A stretch of DNA of 64,000 nt from Nostoc flagelliforme FACHB-838 (lineage in GTDB: Bacteria; Cyanobacteriota; Cyanobacteriia; Cyanobacteriales; Nostocaceae): positions 87,502 through 151,501 of the forward strand of contig NZ_JACJSI010000011.1 of NCBI RefSeq assembly GCF_014698065.1, written 5' to 3'. Both the position numbers and the translations under genes were made by a program. Shown piece after piece: positions 1-7,800 of this stretch (within the stretch, counting starts at the first letter, position 1; each line of letters opens with the position of its first letter). Below the pieces are notes generated by a model, which searched no databases, had not been told where the DNA came from, and was given only the letters and a program-made list of their open reading frames with translations.

Positions 1-2
1 AA

Positions 3-752
3 TATGTCATTTCCAAAGACTTGACAATTCAGCAAAACCTGCTAACAGTTCAGCAAAATATTATCACCCAGCAGCAGACAATTGATTCTTATTTCCAAGG
101 CGTTTCAGACTTGGTATTAGATGAAGAAGGATTATTAGAAGATTGGCCCCAAGAAAGAGCGATCGCTGAAGGACGCACTGCCGCAATTTTAAGTAGTGTC
201 GATAGCAGTGGTAAAGCGAAAATTCTCCGCTTTCTTTCACGTTCCAAATTGTTGTCTCCCCTAAAACGCGATGGCCGATTAGGCCGAGCGATTTTCAACG
301 GTACTGGTGGTTACGCGGAAGACCGTTGGGAAGGTGTGCGCGTTATTGATTTAGGTGTAATGCTAGCAGCAGCAGACCTTTCTGGCACTGATTTGCGTTG
401 GACTGATCTGAGTGAAGCTAATCTTGTCCGCGCTAATTTGTCCGATTGTGATTTAGTAAAAGCTAACTTTTCTCGCACAATTCTATATCATGCTAATCTC
501 AGTGGTGCTGACCTGAACGGGATTCGCCTATTTTACGGTACAGTGGACAAAGCATCACCCCGCAGTCGCACCGAACCACCAGATTATGAAACCGGCGAAC
601 AAACTGGCGCTGTGATAGAAAATGCCGATTTCACCAATGTGCAGCGAATGTCTGAGTCTGCACGCTGCTATTGTTGCACTTGGGGGGGCGAAAAAACTAG
701 AGGCACTATTCCTGGTGGTTGTGAAGGTATTCCTAACAAGTTAGGACGATAA
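3..752 (+). CDS. Pentapeptide-repeat protein, 5' end outside the window
   Basis: The frame is open to the left edge, so the TTG at 21 is probably internal and the true start lies upstream. About 250 residues are visible. The first ~110 residues are polar and helical. A run of A(D/N)LxX repeats follows (AADLSGTDLRWTDLSEANL and on, encoded about 365-530), which should form a right-handed quadrilateral beta-helix. The C-terminus is Cys/Gly-rich (CYCCTWGGEKTRGTIPGG), a tail I recognise from cyanobacterial pentapeptide proteins, so the 3' end looks intact. No enzymatic motif is seen. Such proteins are usually scaffolds of unknown role. The last 85 bp overlap the DUF433 remnant on the other strand. 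Confidence 0.8.
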   Translation, partial: YVISKDLTIQQNLLTVQQNIITQQQTIDSYFQGVSDLVLDEEGLLEDWPQERAIAEGRTAAILSSVDSSGKAKILRFLSRSKLLSPLKRDGRLGRAIFNGTGGYAEDRWEGVRVIDLGVMLAAADLSGTDLRWTDLSEANLVRANLSDCDLVKANFSRTILYHANLSGADLNGIRLFYGTVDKASPRSRTEPPDYETGEQTGAVIENADFTNVQRMSESARCYCCTWGGEKTRGTIPGGCEGIPNKLGR

Positions 753-964
753 TAATACCAATTTTGGATTAACTTTAAAGCTTGAGCCGCAAATGCCAAA
801 GCTGCTTTAATTCCTTCATAGCTAAGTCGTGGATGCGCTTCGAGTATTTGCTCAGGTGTTTCACCCGCAGCAAGTTTTTCAAGAATTAACTCAACTGTAA
901 TACGAGTTTCTGAAATGACAGGTTTGCCCATCATTATTTTTGAATCGGATACGATTTTTTGCAT
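668..964 (-). CDS. DUF433 antitoxin-like protein with aberrant C-terminus
   Basis: Residues 1-65 (SKIMMGKPVISETRITVELI, then LEKLAAGETPEQILEAHPRL) match the DUF433 fold, a small winged-helix family usually annotated as the antitoxin beside a DUF5615 PIN-like toxin. DUF433 proteins are normally about 75 residues. Here the last ~30 residues (from roughly NWYYYRPN) do not look like the family and are read from the antisense of the pentapeptide gene. No DUF5615 gene follows. The simplest reading is a deletion that removed the natural 3' end and the partner, leaving an orphan fused to neighbouring DNA. Expression is uncertain. Confidence 0.6.
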   Translation of the reverse strand: MQKIVSDSKIMMGKPVISETRITVELILEKLAAGETPEQILEAHPRLSYEGIKAALAFAAQALKLIQNWYYYRPNLLGIPSQPPGIVPLVFSPPQVQQ

Positions 965-1072
965 GAATTAAGATTATTTGGATAGATAGTTAATATATAA
1001 CGCGATACGCCGTTTGCACGCGGGGCATTTCATGCTATTGTCTAACTTATTTTATAGGAAATTTCATATAAA

Positions 1073-1447
1073 ATGGATGATGACGAGGATATTATAGAAA
1101 TTCCTTTACGACCTCTGGTTTGGATGGGAGACTCTCTCAAAAATATCCGCTCATTTCCTGTTGATGTGCGTGCATCAGTAGGCTATGCACTGCAATTGGT
1201 GCAAGCAGGGGAAACACCAATGGATGCCAAACCTTTTAAAGGAGTTGGAAGCGGCGTGTATGAAATCGTCAAACGCTACGATACCGATACTTACAGGGCA
1301 GTCTATGCGGTAAAGATTAGAGAGAAAATCTATGTTCTGCACGCTTTTCAGAAGAAATCAAAGCAGGGGATTAAAACCCCACAGGCTGATGTTGATCTGA
1401 TTAAACAACGCTATAAAAACGCAGTGGTAAGAGAGAAACAACAATGA
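1073..1447 (+). CDS. RelE/ParE-superfamily toxin (Gp49-like, HigB type)
   Basis: This 124-residue protein has the signature of the phage-derived Gp49-like/HigB group: DSLKNIRSFPVDVRASVGYAL near residues 20-40, a G-(V/S)-G-VYEI core strand, YRAVYAVKI, and the late YVLHAFQKKSKQGIKTP segment. Members are ribosome-dependent mRNA interferases or related toxins. Activity here is inferred from the family. The stop overlaps the antitoxin start (ATGA, 1444-1447), so the two are translationally coupled with the toxin first, the usual HigBA order. A weak purine-rich site precedes the ATG. Confidence 0.85.
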   Translation: MDDDEDIIEIPLRPLVWMGDSLKNIRSFPVDVRASVGYALQLVQAGETPMDAKPFKGVGSGVYEIVKRYDTDTYRAVYAVKIREKIYVLHAFQKKSKQGIKTPQADVDLIKQRYKNAVVREKQQ

Positions 1448-1770
1448 CACAAGAACCCGTTTTTGAAGAAAGCAGTGGTAACGTATTCGCTGATCTTGGT
1501 TTAGAGGATGCTTCGGAACTTTTTATGCGAGGAAAGATAGGGATTCAGGTACTGCGCCTCCTTTCTCAACGCAACCTGAAACAGCGCGAAATCAGCGAAC
1601 TTCTTGGCATTCCCCAGCCAGAAGTATCTCATTTGATGAAAGGAGAGTTTCAACGGTTCAGCGAGGGCAAACTCCTCATTTTCCTCAAGCGGCTCGATAC
1701 GGAAATCACCTTACATCTTCGCCCTCGTAATGCGTCGAGCCAATCTGCTGAAACTGTTATATCGCTATAG
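1444..1770 (+). CDS. XRE-family antitoxin (HigA-like, COG5606 type)
   Basis: This 108-residue protein carries a helix-turn-helix in its middle (LLSQRNLKQREISELLGIPQ, then PEVSHLMKGEF, residues about 38-70), as in antitoxins that pair with Gp49-like toxins. It should bind and neutralise the upstream toxin and repress the operon through its HTH. It overlaps the toxin gene by four bases. A strong hairpin containing two HIP1 sites lies 29 bp downstream and probably ends the transcript. Confidence 0.85.
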   Translation: MTQEPVFEESSGNVFADLGLEDASELFMRGKIGIQVLRLLSQRNLKQREISELLGIPQPEVSHLMKGEFQRFSEGKLLIFLKRLDTEITLHLRPRNASSQSAETVISL

Positions 1771-1798
1771 GACTTTACTCATGCAAAAAGTCTATTGA

Positions 1799-1848
1799 GT
1801 TTAATGTGCGATCGCTTTGTTAATTCCAAGGGCGATCGCACATTAAAC
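1799..1848. terminator. Perfect 17-bp inverted repeat with two HIP1 sites
   Basis: The arms 1799-1815 and 1832-1848 are exact reverse complements (GTTTAATGTGCGATCGC) around a 16-nt loop. It sits between the toxin-antitoxin operon and the convergent Uma2 pseudogene, so it could terminate both. There is no clear U run, so it may simply be a HIP1-rich palindrome. Confidence 0.5.
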
Positions 1849-1890
1849 TAGTGGCAAGAAGACGACTAGAATAAATTTCTTCGTTGCTAA

Positions 1891-2695
1891 TTAGCGACTC
1901 ATTGCAAAAATCTGTTCAGCCGTTAAGGGAATATTCGGAAACAATCTAGAATCAATTCGATCCTGCCCTCGAAACACCTTTGGGGGTAAATACTCTGCAC
2001 CTTCAAGTTGATAGATTGTAATGGTTGGCTGCTTGGGAGAGCCAATGAACCGAATGCCACCAAAAGCAGCATAGTCTACAATGATGTACTCGAAAACGCC
2101 CAAGTCCTCTCTACGAGACGCTACGCGAACATATTCAGCAAGTTTTGTCAGATAGTCGTCCTTCCAGTTGTTGCTAACGACCTCAATGATTCCCGGTGGT
2201 GGAATATATGCAGCAGCAGAACTAGTAGTTCGCTTTCGTGACGAAAGCGGGGTAAAGGGTAAAGGGGAAGGTGGGGCCCCCTCTGGGGATAAGGGGCGGG
2301 AGGAAAGGTTTTGAATCCCTTACCCCTTAACCCTTCCCCTTTCCCCAGCCCTCACAAGCGCATTTTTGGGTTGGCAGACTACTAGAGCTAGTTTTCATTC
2401 TCTGCCATTCAACTCTTGCAAATATGACAATATCTGCTTTCCGGCTTTTTTCCTTTTCTCCTGGTGCTGTTTTGAGCCGAACCTGCTTGGACTGGCGCGA
2501 CACGTAAGGCAGGTCACTTTCTTGGCAGTGATTTTCTAAGTAGGTACACAGTCGCTCGATCAAATCCTCATGATTTGCATTTGGTTCTGATAATGGCACG
2601 GGAATTCCATCCGATAGCTCAAACTCTCTGCCTGAACCATCGTCCCAGGCAAGAAACTCTTCAAAAGTCAGTGGTTGTGTGACGGTTGCATACAT
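1891..2695 (-). pseudogene. Uma2-family (DUF820) PD-(D/E)xK endonuclease, interrupted
   Basis: The N-terminal part (from the ATG at 2693-2695, MYATVTQPLTFEEFLAWDDG) and the C-terminal part (ending LTAEQIFAMSR) are in different frames. Removing 160 bp between two ACTAG copies (2221-2225 and 2381-2385) joins them exactly, giving ..RMKTSSSSAAAYIPPPG. followed by IIEVVSNNWKDDY. The restored protein shows the Uma2 pattern: ELSDG, the ADIVIF strand, EVVS(N)NW and EYIIVDY. A second, in-frame insert (VASRREDL, about 2106-2131) comes from a common interspersed repeat. Uma2 proteins are abundant in cyanobacteria and are of unclear function. The copy is dead or truncated. Confidence 0.85.
2226..2380. 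mobile_element. 155-bp insertion with 5-bp target duplication
   Basis: The segment is flanked by ACTAG direct repeats, and excising it together with one repeat restores the Uma2 frame. It has no coding capacity. Internally a G/A-rich block (about 2250-2310) faces a C/T-rich block (about 2320-2346) that can fold on it. Terminal inverted repeats are weak. It is likely a non-autonomous element or a low-complexity repeat cassette. Confidence 0.7.
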
Positions 2696-3073
2696 CGCCC
2701 TCGCTCCCTTGCTGACGGGTACTTCACTCAATGCTACCAAGATGTACAACTTTGTCTATGAGTCCTGGCTGATTTTTCTGCCGTAGTTTTGAAACAACGG
2801 CTTGAGGTTGGGTAACAAAAGGCGATCGCAATTGATAATGTAGTGTGATCGCCTTTTTGTGAAAATACCTGTTTTAATTATCCGATTGTATTCTGTGACT
2901 ATTAACAGTTTGTAACTTCTGTTGTCTTTTGTTCGGGCTAACAAAGCTAAAAAATCAAATCACCATTTATTCAAGTATATACACTTATTGACTTGGTAGA
3001 TTTTAGCATTGAATATATGTGTTTGTAGCTATAAAAACTTGGCTCAAGTTATGTTGATTAAATAAAATACTCT
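2696..3073. other. Intergenic, AT-rich upstream of the NTase gene
   Basis: About 380 bp lie between two outward-facing genes. It contains the inverted repeat at 2817-2857 and then becomes strongly AT-rich from about 2940, matching the composition of the following cassette. No convincing gene is seen. Confidence 0.5.
2817..2857. repeat. HIP1-containing inverted repeat
   Basis: The arms 2817-2830 and 2844-2857 pair over 14 bp with one G-U-type mismatch around a 13-nt loop, followed by a short T tract on the + strand. It may act as an insulating terminator ahead of the cassette starting at 3074. Confidence 0.45.
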
Positions 3074-3685
3074 ATGTGGCAGACTTTAATAATTGACCAA
3101 AGCCATATTAATCAAAAGATTGATATATTCAAAGCAGCATTACGTGATTACTCTCTAACAGAGAAATTAATTGTTCAAAAATATATAATACATGGTACAC
3201 CTTATGTTTTTAAAGATGATGAAGGTAAATATTTTGACCTCAAACATGAAATTGCTACTCATTTTGAAGAAAGACCAGAATGTGTACTGATGGTTGGTTC
3301 AGCTAAATTAGGATTTAGTATAGCTCCAAGTAAATTATGGAATTCGTTCTCTGAAGAATCAGATATAGATATAGCTATTATATCTAGAGAAATTTTTGAA
3401 AAATTTTGGTCAGAGTTATATGATTTCGACATAAGTTTAGTATCTAGAACTGATAGAGAAGAACAAAGGTATAAAAAATTTTTAAAATATTTTTTTAAAG
3501 GGTGGCTAAGACCAGATTTATTTCCATTTAAATATTCTCGTAAAAATGAGTGGTTTGAATATTTTAAATCAATCTCTTATAATTATACACCCCAAAAAAT
3601 AGCAGGGGGTATTTATTATAATTCCGCTCTCTTTGAAAAATATCACATACAGAATATCAAAAAACTGAGACAGGAGGATGTTTAA
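3074..3685 (+). CDS. Predicted nucleotidyltransferase, DUF262-linked
   Basis: The 203-residue protein has a pol-beta nucleotidyltransferase core. A VGSAKLGFSIAP segment (about residues 75-86) is followed by ESDIDIAII (about 97-105), giving the G-S then D-x-D metal-binding pattern. The spacer between G-S and D-x-D is longer than in minimal NTases. The rest is charged and aromatic-rich and I do not recognise it. Substrate is unknown: nucleotidylation of a protein, a tRNA or a small nucleotide product are all possible. The gene is very AT-rich compared with its neighbours, which suggests recent acquisition. Its stop lies one base before the preferred start of the DUF262 gene, so the two form one operon. 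Confidence 0.65.
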   Translation: MWQTLIIDQSHINQKIDIFKAALRDYSLTEKLIVQKYIIHGTPYVFKDDEGKYFDLKHEIATHFEERPECVLMVGSAKLGFSIAPSKLWNSFSEESDIDIAIISREIFEKFWSELYDFDISLVSRTDREEQRYKKFLKYFFKGWLRPDLFPFKYSRKNEWFEYFKSISYNYTPQKIAGGIYYNSALFEKYHIQNIKKLRQEDV

Positions 3686-3686
3686 A

Positions 3687-4709
3687 ATGAGCAAAAATGG
3701 TATTGCAACTAATAAAAAAGTTTTAGATTTATTCAACATGATGAAAACTGGTACTTTAATACTTGCTCCATCTTTTCAAAGAAAGCTTGTATGGAATGAT
3801 GCACATAAAGAAAAATTTATAGAAACAATTTTATTAAAACTTCCTTTCCCTGAAATATATCTAGCTGATGGTGAAATCGATCTTGATATTCAAACATCAA
3901 AAACACTTGTCGTAGATGGTCAACAAAGATTAAGTACAATCTACCAATATGTCACAGCATCACCAGAATTCACTATCAAAAATATCAGTAAGTTTGAAAA
4001 ATTGTCTACACAAGAAAAAACAGATTTTTTTGATTATACAGTTGTCGTTAGAGATTTAGGAAGAATTCCTGAAAGTGAAATTAGAGAAGTTTTTAAGAGA
4101 ATAAACTCTGTACAATACGCACTAAATGCAATAGAAATTAGCAACTCATTATACGAAGGGGAGTTCATCACAACTGCTAAAGATATTCTAGAAAATAATG
4201 CTATTTTTACTAGTTTAGAGGTCTTTAGTGAAGGTGAATTTTCTCGTATGAAAGACCTAGAATATGTATTGCTAATTATGTCAACAATAGAAGAAGGTGG
4301 TTATTTTACTAGTGATAAAGAGGTAAAGACCTATGTAGAAAAGTATAATAATGAATATCCAAATAAAGAGTTAATGTCTAATAATTTTAACGAAGCATCT
4401 AGATTAATTATTGGGTCTAATCTCCCTTCAGATAGTTTGTGGATAAAGAAGTCTAGTTTGTTTACTTTAATGGTTGAATTAATAAAAATTAAAAACAAGT
4501 ATGGTTATTTACCTCAAGAGGAAACTTTAGCTCATGCTTTAAAATCTTTAGAAGAAGAGCTACATATAAATAAGAAAGAAGATTTATCTAAAAATATGTT
4601 TGCTCAATATTATTATTATACACATCAAGGTACTGCTAGTAGAAAAGGACGTAATGTTCGCGGTCAACTTATAAGTAAAATTTTAGAAAAAACTATGAAT
4701 GTAAATTAG
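3687..4709 (+). CDS. DUF262 (ParB/Srx-fold) protein, GmrS-like N-domain only
   Basis: The ATG at 3687 is preferred over 3678: an AGGAGG at 3672-3677 abuts the first but sits nine bases from the second. The 340-residue product has the DUF262 signature, with APSFQRKLVW near residue 27, VVDGQQRLSTI near 75 and REVFKRINS near 125. In GmrSD-type systems DUF262 hydrolyses nucleotides to drive a DUF1524 HNH nuclease. No HNH (H-x-x-P...) motif is visible here and the family's nuclease half is absent. The effector may instead be the NTase encoded immediately upstream. AT-rich like its partner. Role in defence is inference. Confidence 0.75.
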   Translation: MSKNGIATNKKVLDLFNMMKTGTLILAPSFQRKLVWNDAHKEKFIETILLKLPFPEIYLADGEIDLDIQTSKTLVVDGQQRLSTIYQYVTASPEFTIKNISKFEKLSTQEKTDFFDYTVVVRDLGRIPESEIREVFKRINSVQYALNAIEISNSLYEGEFITTAKDILENNAIFTSLEVFSEGEFSRMKDLEYVLLIMSTIEEGGYFTSDKEVKTYVEKYNNEYPNKELMSNNFNEASRLIIGSNLPSDSLWIKKSSLFTLMVELIKIKNKYGYLPQEETLAHALKSLEEELHINKKEDLSKNMFAQYYYYTHQGTASRKGRNVRGQLISKILEKTMNVN

Positions 4710-4817
4710 CGAATGTTGTAAAGTTAGTTTTTATATAGTAGACATTAAATTGAACTAGTAAACACATTAGTAGAACAAGGCAAAAGTGAAAATTAAATTT
4801 GATAACTAAATACGCTA

Positions 4818-7800
4818 TCACCTACCAGAACATAAAGCACGATCGCTTTTCATTACCTTCTGATTAGTCTGCAAATAATCATGTAGCAAAATGCAACCCC
4901 GAGCCAGTAATTTTTCCAGTTCGATATCTGCCAAATTCTGGAAAATTACTGTGCCATTACCACTACCCGCAGCCAGAGTCTTGCCGTCATTACTAAAACT
5001 AACGCTGGTTAACTCTTGCTTATCACCTTTCAAAGCAATCAGCAACGTTCCTTCTCGGTTCCAAATTCTCACTTTGTCATCACTGCTAGCTGCTAAAGTT
5101 TTACCATCGGGGCTAAAACTCACACTGATGAAACTATCACCATCGCCTGTAAGATTATTTAGCAAATGACCGTCCCGGCTCCAAATCTTCACTGTGCTAT
5201 CAATACTTACTGAAGCGGTCGCCTGACTATCAGGCGACCAAGCAACCCCATTTACTCGGCGGCTATGACCAGTTAATGTGTATAGCAATTTACCATTCAC
5301 ACTCCAAATTTTCACGGTTTTATCATCGCTAGCTGAGGCTAGCAATTTGCCATCAGGACTAAAGCTGACCCAATTCACATCATCTTGATGTCCCTGCAAG
5401 ATGTTAAGCAGTTTACCGTTTCTATTCCAAAGCTTCACCGTTTTATCTTTACTAGCCGAGGCAATTATTTGACTATCAGACGACCAAGCTACACTCAAGA
5501 CAGCATAATTATGACCCTGTAAAGTATTGAGCAGTTTACCGTCTCGACTCCAAAGCTTTACAGTTTTATCTTTACTAGCCGAAGCAATTACTTGACCATC
5601 GGGGCTGAAACTAACGCCCCATACTTGACCATCATGCCCTGTAAATGTACGGAGTAGCTTACCGTCGCGGTTGAAAAGTTTTACAGTTCTGTCTCGACTT
5701 GCTGCTGCTAAGGTGCGATCGTCTGGGCTAAAACTAATGCCAGTTACCCAGTCATCGTCATTGGCTTTGGGGTTTCGCAGTAACACATCGTCCCAATGCC
5801 AAAGTTTAATAGTTTTGTCCCGACTGGCGGAAGCAAGGGTGCGACCGTCTGGGCTGAAACTGACGCTATTCACCCAATTATTATGTCCCTTCAGGGTTCC
5901 CAACAACATACCTTCAGAACTCCAAAGTCTGATTGTCTCGTCGGTACTTGCAGAAGCGATCGTATTACCATCACGGCTAAAACTGACGCTGGTAACTCCA
6001 GCACTATGCCCTGACAATGTTCGCAGTAGCTTCCCCTCCAGATTCCACAGTTTGATTGTCTGGTCTAAACTAGCAGAAGCGATAAGCCCTTTGGACATGG
6101 CTTTGCTTACCGCTTTCCCATCGGCTGACCAAGCTATACTTAAGACTGCATCTTCATGTCCCTGCAAAGTTTTGAGCAGCTTACCGTCTCGACTCCACAA
6201 TTTCACCGTCTGGTCAGCACTCCCGGAAGCAATGGTTTGACCATCGGTTGACCAAGCGACACTCAAGACTGCACCATCATGTCCCTGCAAGGTTTTAAGC
6301 CGCTTACCATCTCGACTCCACAGTTTCACTGTCTTGTCTGTACTCGCCGAAGCAATAATCTGCCCATCTGGGCTGAAACTAACACTATTCACCACAGCTT
6401 GATGCCCTAATAAGGTAGCAAGCTGTTGACCCTCTCGACTCCAAAGTTTCACCGTCCTGTCTTGACTGGCGGAAGCAACAATTTGACCATCTGGGCTGAA
6501 ACTGACGCTATTAACTACATCTGCATGCCCCGACAAGGTTCTAAGCAAGCTGCCATCAGGATGCCAGAGTTTGATTGTAGTATCTGCGCTGGCTGAGGCA
6601 ATTAAAGAGCGATCGGGGCTGAATGCAACACTATTTACCCCAGATATATGCCCGTCCAAGCGGTTATGTTCTTTTAACCCAGAAACGGCTTGATATAATG
6701 CCGTCTGTACTTGCTCTTTTGTATAGGAATCTACCCAGACTGTTTGTTGTAATTTTCTCCCTGCTTTTAAACCTTCCTTTAAGGCATCAATACCTTTTTG
6801 AGAGGCAAAGAGGGCTTCACTGGATGCACTGAGGGTTTTAATTTCGCTATCTACTGCTGTCACTATGGAAACACTTAATCCTAATATGGCGAGAAAAGAA
6901 GCAGTTAGGGCGATTTTTAGCGAACGATTTAATTGAGCTTCACTGAGCCTTTGTTTCTTTTGACTTTCTGCAAGTTTAGCTGTTAACTCTTTTTCTTTAA
7001 GTTCAGCTCGCAATTGCTCAATTTCTAACTGACTTAATTCTTCTCGCTTGTGTAATTCTCGCAATTCTGTTAATAAGTCCAAACTTTGTTGAGGATGAGA
7101 ATCTATCAATTGCGATCGCTGGCTATTTTGGCTAAGTTCGCTCTTGAGCCGATCAATTTCAGCTTTACTTTGTTCTACTTTGGAGCGCAACTGATTTAGT
7201 TGTACCTGTAAGCTCGATTCTTGTTGTTGCAGGTAGCGAATCAAGTCTACTAAATAATCGTGAATCAGTTGATAGCGTTCTGGTATATCAGGAAAAAGAA
7301 CCACTAAGCCTGAGCTTACTAAAATCTCTAATACTAAATCTAATTTGCCAGCATCTTCTAACTCTGCTAGCTGCGCCGTTAACTCAGCACGAGTTTTAAA
7401 AGGTCGGTTGTTACTTTCATCTGTAAGTAAATATAAGACGAGTAAAGCAGCTCGTTCATTCTCTGGGCCGCAGTCTTTAATTAGTTCCTTAAGATATCGC
7501 TCGATGAGTTTATTGGGTCTATATGGCTGATATTCTTCTAGTGTAGTAATGCGCTCATCTTGAATTTGCGCTCCCACAACTTGTAATTCAATGGGGCGGA
7601 CTTCTCCAAATTCTGTTGATAAATCTTCGATTAAGGCATCAATTAAAGCAGGTGATAAATTAAAGTGCGATCGCTCTGTCAATTTTTGGATAATTGCTTT
7701 AGCATATTCTGGCGAAAAATTATTTAACTGGTAGCGGATATGCTTGTCGAGAATATTATTATTAATCGCTTCCAGGGCGGAAAGATTTTTAAAGTCTAAT

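Noticed and set aside
2756..2944. 62-codon minus-strand open frame
   Set aside because: It crosses a HIP1 inverted repeat, has no ribosome site and no recognisable motif.
5671..6240. 189-codon open frame on the + strand
   Set aside because: It is antisense to the WD40 repeats; its Ser/Leu-rich repetitive sequence mirrors the 42-residue WD40 periodicity.
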